A DNA stretch of 64,000 nucleotides from Streptomyces sp. NBC_01296 (GCF_035984415.1 NZ_CP130720.1:1240001-1304000), one strand, 5' to 3'; counted from the first letter of the stretch, positions 49,674 through 58,155 are shown. The notes: generated by a model not told the origin, from the sequence alone. Translations and numbers: made by a program.

Positions 49674-50240
49674 TCAGGCCAGCGGCGCCTTGGCGCGAAG
49701 CACCTTCAGGAACTCCCGCATCCAGGCGGAGTGGTCGGGCCAGGCGCGCGCCGAGACCAGGGTGCCGTCGACCACGGCCTCGGAGTCCTCGTACGCCGCC
49801 CCCGCGGCCTTCATGTCGAGTTCCAGCGCCGGGTACGCGGTCACCCGGCGGCCGTCCAGCCCGCCGCTCGCGGCCGTGATCAGCGGGCCGTGGCAGATCT
49901 GGGCGATCGGCTTGTCGGAGCTTGTGAAGGCGGCCAGGATCCGCCGTACCTCGGGATCGTTGCGCAGGTACTCCGGCGCCCGGCCGCCCGGGACGACCAC
50001 GGCCGCGTACTGCTCGGGAACCACGTCGGCGAACGCCACGTCGGCGGGCCAGGTGTAGCCGGGCTTCTCGGTGTACGTGTCGAAGCCCTCCTCGAAGTCG
50101 TGCACCACGAACCGCAGTTTCTTCACCGCCGGCGCCGCGATGTGCACCTCGTACCCCTCCTCGCGCAGGCGCTGGTACGGGTAGAGGACCTCCAGCGACT
50201 CCGCCGCGTCGCCGGTCACGATGAGGATCTTCGCTGCCAT
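49674..50240 (-). CDS. DJ-1/PfpI family protein
   Basis: 188 residues. Class I glutamine-amidotransferase-like fold with nucleophile Cys in AQICHGPLI, preceded by VVVPGGRAPEYLRND. The PfpI/YhbO subgroup acts as stress-linked glyoxalase or deglycase; no protease evidence. Single gene. Confidence 0.9.
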   Translation of the reverse strand: MAAKILIVTGDAAESLEVLYPYQRLREEGYEVHIAAPAVKKLRFVVHDFEEGFDTYTEKPGYTWPADVAFADVVPEQYAAVVVPGGRAPEYLRNDPEVRRILAAFTSSDKPIAQICHGPLITAASGGLDGRRVTAYPALELDMKAAGAAYEDSEAVVDGTLVSARAWPDHSAWMREFLKVLRAKAPLA

Positions 50241-50446
50241 GGGCTGCTCCCGGTAGGGGTGTTCACGGTGCACGGTCCGCGCGGCCCCGGCCGGGGCCCC
50301 CGCCACCGTGCCCGCAGCGGCGCGTTCTGCCAAGAGGTCCTCACCCGTTCGGCCCAGCGGCCACCAGGAGCAGAATCCAGCCTTCCGACACATGGATTTT
50401 ACCTGTAAGGCACATGACAATGTGAGCCTCTGCTCTGCCACCTGAT

Positions 50447-50472
50447 GCCCCGCCAACTGCCATGGCGGGGGC
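50447..50472 (+). promoter_or_regulatory. Hairpin in leader of endonuclease I gene
   Basis: CCCCGCCA (50448-50455) and TGGCGGGG (50463-50470) are exact complements around a 7-base loop, ending 30 bp before the ATG. It may affect translation or transcript stability. Confidence 0.55.
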
Positions 50473-50501
50473 GGTGCCTGCGAAGAGGTATCCCCCACAC
50501 C

Positions 50502-51326
50502 ATGAGAATCTCCCCACGTACCCCCTGGGTCGCCGGGCTCGCCGTAGCGGCCCTGGTCCTCATTCCGGCCACTGCGTCGGCCGGCTCGCAGCGGACGGCT
50601 GCTCCCCACGCCGACGCGGCCGCCACGACCACCGCGACCTCGGTCGACGCGTACTACGCGGCCGCCGAGGGCAAGACCGGAGCCGCGCTGAAGACCGCGC
50701 TCCACGACATCATCAAGAACCAGTCCAAGGTGACCTACGACGGCGTGTGGAACGCCCTGAAGGTCACCGACCAGGACCCGGCGAACCCGAACAACGTCAT
50801 CCTCGTCTACTCGGGCCGCTCCCAGTCCAAGTCCACCAACGGCGGCGGGGCCAACGACTGGAACCGCGAGCACGTCTGGGCCAAGAGCCACGGCGACTTC
50901 GGCACCGCGACCGGCCCGGGCACCGACCTGCACCACCTGCGCCCCGAGGACGTCACGGTCAACAGCACCCGCGGCAACAAGGACTTCGACATGGGCGGCA
51001 GCCCGGTCGCCGAGGCCCCCGGCAGCTTCACCGACTCCGACTCCTTCGAGCCGCGCGACGCGGTCAAGGGCGACGTCGCACGCATGCTGCTCTACATGGC
51101 CGTCCGCTACGACGGCGGCGACGGCTTCGCCGACCTCGAGATGAACGACAAGGTCAACAACGGCACCGCCCCGCTCTTCGGCCGTATCAGCCTGCTGAAG
51201 CAGTGGAACCAGCAGGACCCGCCGGACGCCTTCGAGCAGCGCCGCAACCAGGTCATATTCGACACCTTCCAGCACAACCGGAACCCGTTCATCGACCACC
51301 CGGAGTGGGTCAACTCCATCTGGTGA
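50502..51326 (+). CDS. Secreted endonuclease I family nuclease
   Basis: 274 residues from ATG 50502. Signal peptide (GLAVAALVLIPATASAG), a short Ala/Thr stretch, then the endonuclease I (NucM-like beta-beta-alpha metal) domain with DWNREHVWAKSHG (catalytic His) and DLHHLRPEDV, and NKDFDMGG. It degrades extracellular nucleic acids, giving phosphate and nucleotides. A hairpin lies in the leader. Confidence 0.92.
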   Translation: MRISPRTPWVAGLAVAALVLIPATASAGSQRTAAPHADAAATTTATSVDAYYAAAEGKTGAALKTALHDIIKNQSKVTYDGVWNALKVTDQDPANPNNVILVYSGRSQSKSTNGGGANDWNREHVWAKSHGDFGTATGPGTDLHHLRPEDVTVNSTRGNKDFDMGGSPVAEAPGSFTDSDSFEPRDAVKGDVARMLLYMAVRYDGGDGFADLEMNDKVNNGTAPLFGRISLLKQWNQQDPPDAFEQRRNQVIFDTFQHNRNPFIDHPEWVNSIW

Positions 51327-51443
51327 CCCTCTCCCGGCAGCCAGGGGACGGCCCGCGAGGGTTGGGCCGCCCCCTGGTCGGGTATTCGCAGGCCAGAGGC
51401 TGTGGTGCGCGCCGCCCGGCGACGCCGGCCGATGGAGGTCGTC

Positions 51444-51755
51444 ATGGACGGAGCGGGACTGTCCGACCACGAGCGGCGCGCCCTGTCGGCGATCGAGGCC
51501 GACCTCGAAGCGGACCGCTCCCTGCAGCGGATCCTGCGCGCCGCACATACCCGCCCGCGGTACCGCGCCGTGGCCGCCTGCCTCCTCGCCGCGCTGACCC
51601 TGGCCCTGCTGGTGGCCGCCGCGGTCACCGTGTCCCTCCCGCTGATCTGGGGGTTCGCCGCGGCCTGGACCCTGACCGTGGTCCTGGCCCTGCCGCTGGT
51701 CGGCCGGTGGATCCGCCGCAGCTGGCAGCGCCGGGAGCCCGCCGAGCGCTCGTAG
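51444..51755 (+). CDS. DUF3040 small membrane protein
   Basis: 103 residues from ATG 51444, with GGAGG just upstream. The N-terminal LSDHERRALSAIEADLEADR is the DUF3040 signature; two membrane helices follow (AACLLAALTLALLVAAAVTV and GFAAAWTLTVVLALPLVG), and a basic tail. Common in actinobacteria, unknown function. Confidence 0.88.
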   Translation: MDGAGLSDHERRALSAIEADLEADRSLQRILRAAHTRPRYRAVAACLLAALTLALLVAAAVTVSLPLIWGFAAAWTLTVVLALPLVGRWIRRSWQRREPAERS

Positions 51756-51768
51756 CGCGACCGCTGCG

Positions 51769-52200
51769 CTACTGCTCGCCGAGCAGCATCCACTTCTCCG
51801 TGTCCGCCAGGGGCTCGAAGCCCGCCTTGGCGTAGACGCCGTGCGCGTCGGCCGTCGCGAGCATCACCCGGCGCAGCCCGTACGGGGCCAGGTGGTCGCG
51901 GATCGCGGCGACGAGGCTCGTTCCCAGGTTCCTGCCGCGTGCGGCGCGGTCGACGTAGACGTCGCACAGCCAGGCGAAGGTGGTCCGGTCGGTCACGACG
52001 CGGGCGTAGCCGAGCTGGGTGCCCGAGGCCGTGTCGTAGACGCCGAAGTTCAGGGAGTGCGCGATGGCCTCGTCCTGCTTCTCCCTGCTCCGGCCGAGGG
52101 CCCAGTACGAGTCCTCCGACAGCCAGCGGTGGATCAGCTCGGCGTCGAGTCGGGCGGGGTCGGTGGACAACTCGCAGCCGTCCGGCAGTTCCGTGTTCAT
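51769..52200 (-). CDS. GNAT family N-acetyltransferase
   Basis: 143 residues from ATG 52200. Single GNAT domain: TFAWLCDVYVDRAARGRNLG (acetyl-CoA-binding motif A, R-x-x-G-x-G/N-x-G variant) and RVMLATADAHGVYAKAGFEP. Acceptor unknown. Downstream of the hexosaminidase gene on the same strand; not clearly in its operon. Confidence 0.88.
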   Translation of the reverse strand: MNTELPDGCELSTDPARLDAELIHRWLSEDSYWALGRSREKQDEAIAHSLNFGVYDTASGTQLGYARVVTDRTTFAWLCDVYVDRAARGRNLGTSLVAAIRDHLAPYGLRRVMLATADAHGVYAKAGFEPLADTEKWMLLGEQ

Positions 52201-52262
52201 CCCGGCATCCAAGCAACGCGGGCAGGGCTCCGGCCAGCGAATTTACGCGGCGTCCGGAGGGG

Positions 52263-53924
52263 TCAGCCCGGAGGCTGGAGCCGGTCGGCGAGTGCCTTGA
52301 AGTCGGCCCAGGCGGGCTGCGGCGGGCGGGCGTCCCAGACCTTCTGGGACAGCGCCGCCAGGGGCAGCCGGATCCCCTCGGCGACCTGGGCCTGGGTCTG
52401 GGCACCGGCCAGGTCGCACCACACGGCGAGCCGTCCGCCGAGTATCTGCGCCGCGTACCGGGCCGGCACCGGGGTCGTGCCGCGCAGTACGAGCGGGGTC
52501 CACTGCTCGTAGATCCGCCGGCCGGTGGGGTAGGTGAACTGGTTCGGCTGGCCGAGCACGTAGTAGAGGTACTCGTCGTTCAGGTTGACCAGCTTGCGGC
52601 CCTCGCGCAGGTACTCCAGCGGCGGCCGGGCCCCGAGCTCCTTGCCCGTCCAGTACTCGACCTGGATGTCCTTGGCCGCCTGGACCACGCCTCCGGTGAA
52701 GAAGCCGTCATTCCACGCCTTGGGCACCTTGCCCGCCGGACGCACCACGTCCGCACGGTCGTTCAGCCAGCCCTCGGCCAGGTCCTGGATGCGCGCCGAA
52801 GGCCCGTACTTCTGCCGGGCCGCCTGGGCGAGCTGCGGGAAGGAGGCCTGCGGGTCGCGGTAGACCAGCGCCTGGTACTCGTCGGCGCCCAGGTGCCAGA
52901 ACGCGCCGGGGAACAACGGCAGGTACTCGCGGAGCAGTTCGTCGATGAGCTTGGCCGAGGCCGGCTTCGATATGTCCACGGCGCCCTTGACGGCCCTGCC
53001 CTGTACGTCGCGCAGCTGGAGGGCGGGGTGGGCGCGCAGCACGGCGCCGAGGTGGCCCGGCGAGTCGAGCTCGGGGACGACCGTGATGTGCAGGCGGGCG
53101 GCGAGCGCGGTGATCTGCCGGACGTCGGCCTTGCTGAGGTGGGGCGTGGAGACGATCTCGGGGTGGGTGTCGGACTGGATCCGGAAGGCCTGGTCGTCGG
53201 AGAAGTGCAGGCCGAGCTGGTTGAGCTTGAGGTCGGCCATCCGGCGCAGTTGGTTCTCGATCCAGCCCACGGTGAAGTTCTTGCGGGCTATGTCGAGGTT
53301 CAGGCCGCGCTGGGGCTTGGCCGGGCCGTCGCGCACGGTGCCCTCGGGGGCCGAACCGGCGGACTTCACCGCCTGCTTGAGGGTGCGCGTGCCGTAGAAG
53401 ACCCCGGCCTCGTCCGGGCCGGTGACCCGGACCCGGCCGTCCTGGACGGTCATCGTGTACGACTCGGGCGGCCCGGAGTTCTTGGCGCCGAGGGCGAGCT
53501 CCACGTCGCCGGGACGCGCATCCGCGGTCTCGGCGAAGCCCATGCGCAGTTCGCCGGCGAGCAGCCTGCCCTCGTCGGCGAGGGCCGCGGCGTTCGCCGG
53601 CGGTACGACGACCCGCGCGGCGGCGGCCGGCTTCCAGCCGGGGCCGCGGGCCGGGGTGTGCTCCCGTACGGCCGGGATGGTGCGCGGGGCGGTGGACAGC
53701 GCGTACGACGGGGTCGGCGAGGGGGCCGGGGCGCTGCGCGCGGAGGCCGTGGTGGCGGGGGCGGCGGGGCCGGTGGTGATGGCGTCCCCGGGGCTGCGGG
53801 CCTCGTCGGAGGCGGCCGTACATCCCGGCACGGCGAGGGAGACCAGCGCGGCCGCGACCGCCGTGGCGATGGCGTGGCTCCGCCTGACCTGCCTGGACCG
53901 GACCTGACTGGACTCTCGCATCAT
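52263..53924 (-). CDS. Beta-N-acetylhexosaminidase, GH20, lipoprotein
   Basis: 553 residues from ATG 53924 (ATG 53921 also possible). Lipoprotein signal (ATAVAAALVSLAVPGC) then a Ser/Thr/Pro/Ala-rich linker, the GH20b N-terminal domain and the catalytic barrel (RGLNLDIARKNFTVGWI, FWHLGADEYQ with the Asp-Glu pair). It cleaves terminal GlcNAc or GalNAc from chitobiose-like sugars or glycans, anchored at the cell surface. A 14-bp hairpin sits directly upstream of the start. No DasR site was seen nearby. Confidence 0.92.
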   Translation of the reverse strand: MMRESSQVRSRQVRRSHAIATAVAAALVSLAVPGCTAASDEARSPGDAITTGPAAPATTASARSAPAPSPTPSYALSTAPRTIPAVREHTPARGPGWKPAAAARVVVPPANAAALADEGRLLAGELRMGFAETADARPGDVELALGAKNSGPPESYTMTVQDGRVRVTGPDEAGVFYGTRTLKQAVKSAGSAPEGTVRDGPAKPQRGLNLDIARKNFTVGWIENQLRRMADLKLNQLGLHFSDDQAFRIQSDTHPEIVSTPHLSKADVRQITALAARLHITVVPELDSPGHLGAVLRAHPALQLRDVQGRAVKGAVDISKPASAKLIDELLREYLPLFPGAFWHLGADEYQALVYRDPQASFPQLAQAARQKYGPSARIQDLAEGWLNDRADVVRPAGKVPKAWNDGFFTGGVVQAAKDIQVEYWTGKELGARPPLEYLREGRKLVNLNDEYLYYVLGQPNQFTYPTGRRIYEQWTPLVLRGTTPVPARYAAQILGGRLAVWCDLAGAQTQAQVAEGIRLPLAALSQKVWDARPPQPAWADFKALADRLQPPG

Positions 53925-53931
53925 GCACCCC

Positions 53932-53962
53932 TGTCCCCCGTACCAAAGTGGCACGGGGGACA
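53932..53962 (-). promoter_or_regulatory. 14-bp stem-loop directly upstream of the hexosaminidase start
   Basis: Arms 53932-53945 and 53949-53962 pair at 13 of 14 positions with a 3-base loop. On the coding strand the stem ends seven bases before ATG and its 3' side borders the GGGG that could serve as ribosome-binding site. It may end transcripts from the upstream GlcG gene or control hexosaminidase translation. Confidence 0.65.
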
Positions 53963-53971
53963 GGGGGGCGC

Positions 53972-53988
53972 GACCCGGAGGCCGGGTC
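53972..53988 (-). terminator. Short hairpin after the GlcG-like gene
   Basis: GACCCGG (53972-53978) and CCGGGTC (53982-53988) are exact complements with a 3-base loop, seven bases after the GlcG-like stop. Confidence 0.45.
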
Positions 53989-53995
53989 GGGAGCT

Positions 53996-54436
53996 TCAGA
54001 CCAGCGCGTCGAGGGCGGCCGCGGCGAAGCCGTGGTCCTGGTCGGGGGCGCCGCCGCCCACGCCGATGGCGCCGATGAGGCGGCCGTCGCGGTGGACCGG
54101 CAGCCCGCCCGCGATGAACAGCAGCGGCCGGTCGAGGGCGGTGGGCAGGGTGTGGAAGAGCCCGCCGGGCCGGACGGCGTCGACGAGGTCGGCGGTCGGG
54201 GCGTCGAGCTGGAGGGCGGTGAAGGCCTTGCGGGTGCTGGTCTCGCCGGAGATCAGTACGGCGCGGTCGTCGCGGCGGAACGCGAGCAGGTGGCCCCCGG
54301 CGTCGAGGACGGTGACGCTGACCGTGGCCCCGGCCCGCTCAGCGGCGGCGCGGGCGGCGGAGAGGAGGAGTTCGGCGTCTTCGGTGGTCAGCGGGGCGAC
54401 GGCGGTGCGGGCGGGGGTGGTGGTGGCGCCGGACAT
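53996..54436 (-). CDS. HbpS/GlcG-like heme-binding family protein
   Basis: 146 residues. GlcG/HbpS fold: LTTEDAELLLSAARAAAERA, VTVLDAGGHLLAFRRDDRA, and LPVHRDGRLIGAIGVGGGAP with PDQDHGFAAAALDAL. No signal peptide, so cytoplasmic, unlike Streptomyces HbpS, which is exported. Members bind heme or flavin-like ligands or degrade heme. It lies 66 bp after the MFS gene on the same strand, so MFS and GlcG-like are probably one operon under MarR. Confidence 0.87.
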   Translation of the reverse strand: MSGATTTPARTAVAPLTTEDAELLLSAARAAAERAGATVSVTVLDAGGHLLAFRRDDRAVLISGETSTRKAFTALQLDAPTADLVDAVRPGGLFHTLPTALDRPLLFIAGGLPVHRDGRLIGAIGVGGGAPDQDHGFAAAALDALV

Positions 54437-54502
54437 GCGGGGTTCTCCTGGATCGTGGGGCGGGATGTGTCGTACGGGGGCTGCCGTACGAGGGGTCGTG
54501 GA

Positions 54503-55723
54503 TCAGCGGTGGGCGGGCACGGGGGCAGAGGCCCGGGCTGCGGCCGTGACGGCCCGGCCGTCGGTGCCCGTGCGGGAGGCCGTACGCCGTTCCAGCGCGC
54601 CGGAGACTAGGGCGAGGACCAGGGCGGAGGCGGCCAGGGCGGCGCCGACCCAGTTCGGGGCGGTCCAGCCGAGCCCGGCGGCGATGACGAGCCCGCCGAG
54701 CCAGGCGGCGAGCGCGTTGCCGAGGTTGAAGGCGCCGATGTTGACGGCGGAGGCGAGGGTGGGGGCGCTGGCGGCCTGGTCGAGGACCCGCTTCTGCAGC
54801 GGCGGCACGGTCGCGAAGCCCAGCGCCCCGATCAGCACGATGGTGGCGGCGGCGCCGGTCTTGGTGTGGGCGGTGAGGGTGAAGACGGCCAGGACGACCG
54901 CCAGGCCGCCCAGGGAGACGTAGAGCATCGGCATCAGGGCGCGGTCGGCGAACCGGCCGCCGATGAGGTTACCGGCGACCATGCCGAGGCCGAAGAGGAC
55001 GAGGAGCCAGGTCACGGAGGTGTCGGCGAAGCCGGCGACGTTGGTCATCATCGGCGTGATGTAGGTGATCGCGGCGAAGACGCCGCCGAAGCCGAGGACG
55101 GTCATCGCCATGGCGAGGAGCACCTGGACGTTGCGGAAGGCGGCCAGCTCGTGGCGGATCCGGACGCCTTCGGGCCGGGGCAGTTCGGGGACCAGCTTGG
55201 CGATGCCGAGCAGGCCGAGGACGCCGAGGGCGGCGACGATCAGGAAGGTGACGCGCCAGCCGAGGTTCTGGCCGACGAGGGTGCCGAGCGGGACGCCGAC
55301 GACGTTGGCCACGGTCAGGCCGGTGAACATAATGGCGATCGCGCCGGCCTTCTTCTCGGGGGCGACCAGCCCGGCCGCGACCACCGAGCCGATGCCGAAG
55401 AAGGCGCCGTGGGCGAGGGAGGCGAGGACGCGCCCGGCGAGCATGACGCCGAAGGCGGGGGCGAGTGCGGAGAGCACGTTGCCCGCGATGAACAGGCCCA
55501 TGAGCAGCATCAGCATGCGCTTGCGGGGGACGCGGGTGCCGAGGACGGTCATGAGCGGGGCGCCGAGGACGACGCCGAGGGCGTATCCGGTGACCAGGAA
55601 GCCGGCGGTGGGGATCGAGACGCCGTAGCCGGCGGCGACCTCGGGGAGCAGGCCCATGATCACGAATTCGGTGGTGCCGATCCCGAAGGCCCCGATGGCC
55701 AGGGCGAGGAGTGCGAGAGGCAT
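54503..55723 (-). CDS. MFS transporter (DHA1-type drug efflux)
   Basis: 406 residues from ATG 55723. Twelve membrane segments with typical DHA1 motifs: TTEFVIMGLLPEVAAGY at the start, LVTGYALGVVLGAPL and the loop GTRVPRKRMLML. Resembles AraJ/CmlR/PbuE-type exporters. Divergent from a MarR gene with a direct-repeat operator between them. Drug or small-molecule efflux probable; substrate unknown. Confidence 0.9.
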   Translation of the reverse strand: MPLALLALAIGAFGIGTTEFVIMGLLPEVAAGYGVSIPTAGFLVTGYALGVVLGAPLMTVLGTRVPRKRMLMLLMGLFIAGNVLSALAPAFGVMLAGRVLASLAHGAFFGIGSVVAAGLVAPEKKAGAIAIMFTGLTVANVVGVPLGTLVGQNLGWRVTFLIVAALGVLGLLGIAKLVPELPRPEGVRIRHELAAFRNVQVLLAMAMTVLGFGGVFAAITYITPMMTNVAGFADTSVTWLLVLFGLGMVAGNLIGGRFADRALMPMLYVSLGGLAVVLAVFTLTAHTKTGAAATIVLIGALGFATVPPLQKRVLDQAASAPTLASAVNIGAFNLGNALAAWLGGLVIAAGLGWTAPNWVGAALAASALVLALVSGALERRTASRTGTDGRAVTAAARASAPVPAHR

Positions 55724-55809
55724 GAGGGGGTGCCCTTCAAGGGGGGAGGTGGTGGTGCGGTGGCGCTGTCGCGGCACTTGCCATCGCCGTTTACGTGCGT
55801 CCACATTAA

Positions 55810-55843
55810 TTGCAGACGCGGGATATTTGCAAACGCGGGCTAT
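55810..55843. promoter_or_regulatory. 17-bp direct repeat (MarR operator candidate)
   Basis: Two tandem copies, TTGCAGACGCGGGATAT (55810-55826) and TTGCAAACGCGGGCTAT (55827-55843), differ at two positions. Each begins with a TTGCA half-site, and TTTGCAAA is palindromic at the junction. It sits between the divergent MFS and MarR genes. Confidence 0.7.
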
Positions 55844-55926
55844 TGCGGCAGTGGCCTATTCTGGAAGGGCACCTGTGGGAACACAGGGAAACCGGGCAAC
55901 GGGGACACGGTTCGAAGGAGCAGCCC

Positions 55927-56379
55927 ATGACGGCCACCGACAGCGCACTGACCGGCCTCGCCCAGGGCTGGTGCGCCCTCTCGCTCCTGCACGGGCGGAT
56001 CGAGGCGCACATCGAGCGGGCCCTGCAGGCCGGACACGGCCTGAGCGTGCGCGAGTACTCACTGCTGGACGTCCTGAGCCGCCAGCACAGCGGCCCGGGC
56101 GGCCACCTGCGGATGCACCAGGTGGCCGACTCGGTGGTGCTCAGCCAGAGCGCGACGACCCGGCTGGTCAGCCGGCTCGAGGACCGCGGGCTGCTGAACC
56201 GCTACATCTGCGACACGGACCGGCGGGGCATCTACACCGACGTGAGCGAGGCCGGCCTGGCCCTGCTGGCCGCCGCCCGGCCGACCAACGACACGGCGCT
56301 GCGCGAGGCGCTGGACGCGGCCGCGCACAACCCCGAACTCGCCCCGCTGGTCGCGGCGGTGGAGAACACCCGGAGTTAG
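55927..56379 (+). CDS. MarR family regulator
   Basis: 150 residues from ATG 55927, with AAGGAG upstream. Winged-helix MarR fold: LSVREYSLLDVLSR, LRMHQVADSVVLSQSATTRL, VSRLEDRGLLNRY and wing DRRGIYTDVSEAG. Likely repressor of the divergent MFS/GlcG operon via the 17-bp repeats, releasing on drug binding. Its 3' end overlaps the convergent anti-sigma-like gene by 4 bp. Confidence 0.92.
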   Translation: MTATDSALTGLAQGWCALSLLHGRIEAHIERALQAGHGLSVREYSLLDVLSRQHSGPGGHLRMHQVADSVVLSQSATTRLVSRLEDRGLLNRYICDTDRRGIYTDVSEAGLALLAAARPTNDTALREALDAAAHNPELAPLVAAVENTRS

Positions 56380-56891
56380 CTCCTGGACGGTCCCGGGCTC
56401 GGGGGCGGTGACGACGGCACGGGCGAGTACGACGGTACGGCGGACGGGGGTGCGGACCTCGACGGCTGGGCCGGACGCGCACCCGACGGGGTCGGCGTCG
56501 TCCCGGGCGGCTGCGCCGAGCGGCTCCCGGGGGCCCTGGAGGGCAGCGGGGACGGCGCCACCGAGGGATGCGGAGCACCGGTGCCCGTAGGGGAATCCGG
56601 TGTCGGCCCCGGTCCGGTGAGCTCGGGCGGCGAGGCCGGCGGCACCGGGCGGGGCGGGGCGGAGTCCGGGGCCAGTACGAGGTACCCGGCCACGGCGGCG
56701 GCAGCCGCGGCCAGCCCCGCCAGCGGCAGCGCGAACCGGCGCAGGTTCAGCCGCAGCCGCACGGCCGGCAGCCGCCGCAGAGGGGGGCCCGGCGGATCCG
56801 CGGGGCGCAGCTCGCGCACGGTGATCCCGGCCGCGCGGGTGTCGAGGGCCTGGCGCAGCCTGCGTTCGACGGGGCGTTCGCCGTGCGTCAT
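56376..56891 (-). CDS. Single-pass membrane protein coupled to ECF sigma factor (anti-sigma-like)
   Basis: 171 residues. Short cytoplasmic N-terminus (ERRLRQALDTRAAG, VRELRPADPPG), one membrane helix (LPLAGLAAAAAAVAGYLVL) and a long extracellular Pro/Ser/Thr-rich tail of about 90 residues. Its ATG overlaps the sigma gene stop (ATGA), the usual arrangement for an anti-sigma factor, but no zinc-type HxxxCxxC motif is present, so the identity rests on context. Confidence 0.7.
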   Translation of the reverse strand: MTHGERPVERRLRQALDTRAAGITVRELRPADPPGPPLRRLPAVRLRLNLRRFALPLAGLAAAAAAVAGYLVLAPDSAPPRPVPPASPPELTGPGPTPDSPTGTGAPHPSVAPSPLPSRAPGSRSAQPPGTTPTPSGARPAQPSRSAPPSAVPSYSPVPSSPPPSPGPSRS

Positions 56892-57577
56892 ATCCGTCCC
56901 TCCAAAATGCGTTCCAGCGCGTCCAGGGCGCGGCTCGCGTTCGACTTCACCGCGCCCCGGCTGATCCCGAGGGTGGCCGCTATCTCCGCCTCGCTGAGGT
57001 CGGCCCAGTAGCGCAGGACGAGGACCTGCCGGCGGCGCGGGGTCAGCCGGCCGAGTGCGGCGAGGACCTCGCGGTGTGCCTCATCGAGGACGACGTGGTC
57101 CTCCGCGGACGGGATGTCGGCCGCCGCGGGCGGGGTCCAGGCCCGGGCCGTGCGTCTGCGGCGCAGCACGGACCGGGAGGTGTTGACGACGGCGGTGCGC
57201 AGATAGCCCAGCGCGTTGTCGACCTCGCTGATCTGCTCCCCGTGGCGCCGGTACAGGGCCGTGAAGGCGTCCTGGACCACGTCCTCGGCGGTGGCCAGGT
57301 CATCGACGAGCAGCACTGCCAGCCGGACCATGCGCAGGCGGTGTGCGTGGTAGAGCTCGGTGACGGTGGGCTGCGGCGCATCCCCGCGCAGGACGGCGTC
57401 GTACGCCGACCCGGGCCCGGGCACGGTCCCTTGGTACCCGGAACCGTACGGCTGCACCGGCGTCGGCGGGGTGGCGCGCTCGCGGCGCAGCACCGACGAC
57501 CACAAGCCCCGCCACGCCCGGCCGAGGCCGAGCGTGAAGGGGCGTGCGGAGGGTGCGGGTGGAGCGAGGTGGAGCAC
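56888..57577 (-). CDS. ECF sigma factor (SigE family)
   Basis: 229 residues from GTG 57577. Sigma-2 region (LVDDLATAEDVVQDAFTALY, NALGYLRTAVVNTSRS) and sigma-4 region with helix-turn-helix (LSEAEIAATLGISRGAVKSN). Belongs to the ECF/SigE-family group of actinobacteria. The first 60 residues are an unusual Pro/Gly-rich extension; an internal start near residue 60 is possible. Operon: LAxTG surface protein gene 15 bases upstream, anti-sigma-like gene coupled downstream. Confidence 0.9.
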   Translation of the reverse strand: MLHLAPPAPSARPFTLGLGRAWRGLWSSVLRRERATPPTPVQPYGSGYQGTVPGPGSAYDAVLRGDAPQPTVTELYHAHRLRMVRLAVLLVDDLATAEDVVQDAFTALYRRHGEQISEVDNALGYLRTAVVNTSRSVLRRRRTARAWTPPAAADIPSAEDHVVLDEAHREVLAALGRLTPRRRQVLVLRYWADLSEAEIAATLGISRGAVKSNASRALDALERILEGRI

Positions 57578-57592
57578 GGTGTTCCCGGGTTC

Positions 57593-58024
57593 TCAGCCGT
57601 TGGCGCGGCGGCGGACGGCGTAGAGGGTGCCGGCCCCGGCGGCGATGAGCGTGGCGGCCCCGGCTCCGATGGCGGCGGTGGTGGCGGAGGAGCCGGTGTG
57701 CGCGAGCTCGTCCCCGGCCGGCGAAGGGGCCGCCGAGGGCGCCGCGCTGGGCTGGCCCGTGGGCTGCACGCTCGGCGCGGACGTCGGCGGAACGCTGCGC
57801 GACGGCGTCGGGTGGGCGCTCGGCGCCGCCGTCGGCGGGACGCTGCGCGAGGGGGTGGGCGAGACGCTCGGCATCGCGCTCGACGGCGCGCTCGGGGCGG
57901 GCGACGGGGTGGCCGAGGCCCCCTGTGCGGCGCAGGCGGGCCCGGCGAGCGCGAGGACCGCCCCGGCGGCGGCAGCGGTGACGGCCGCCCGGCGGACGGT
58001 CAGGGGGACGCGCTTCAGGTTCAT
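57593..58024 (-). CDS. LAxTG cell-wall-anchored Ser/Pro-rich protein
   Basis: 143 residues from ATG 58024. Signal peptide (RRAAVTAAAAGAVLALAG, AACAAQ region), a Ser/Pro/Ala/Thr-rich stalk with a repeated TPSRSVPPT unit, then the sorting signal: LAHTG, a hydrophobic helix (AAIGAGAATLIAAGAGTLY) and basic tail (RRRANG). Streptomyces class E sortases recognise LAxTG, so it is probably linked to peptidoglycan. First gene of an operon with an ECF sigma factor and an anti-sigma-like membrane protein. Confidence 0.87.
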   Translation of the reverse strand: MNLKRVPLTVRRAAVTAAAAGAVLALAGPACAAQGASATPSPAPSAPSSAMPSVSPTPSRSVPPTAAPSAHPTPSRSVPPTSAPSVQPTGQPSAAPSAAPSPAGDELAHTGSSATTAAIGAGAATLIAAGAGTLYAVRRRANG

Positions 58025-58091
58025 CACAGTGGTTCTCCACGGTCGGGTCACGGTCGGTGCGAGGACGCGGAATGCCGCCCTTCACCCCCGC

Positions 58092-58119
58092 ACGACGCGC
58101 GACCCCCCGCGAGGTTGCC
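58092..58119 (-). promoter_or_regulatory. Candidate ECF-type promoter of the LAxTG/sigma operon
   Basis: On the minus strand GGCAACC (58119-58113), 15 bp, CGTCGT (58097-58092): the CAACC/CGTC combination typical of ECF promoters. It lies about 65 bp upstream of the LAxTG start, so the sigma factor may drive its own operon. Confidence 0.4.
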
Positions 58120-58155
58120 GCCGATTGCGAAAAACTTTCCGGCGAAGAATTTCTG

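Noticed and set aside
56376..56891. Zinc-type (ZAS) anti-sigma factor
   Set aside because: No HxxxCxxC motif; only the coupling to sigma and the single membrane helix suggest an anti-sigma role.
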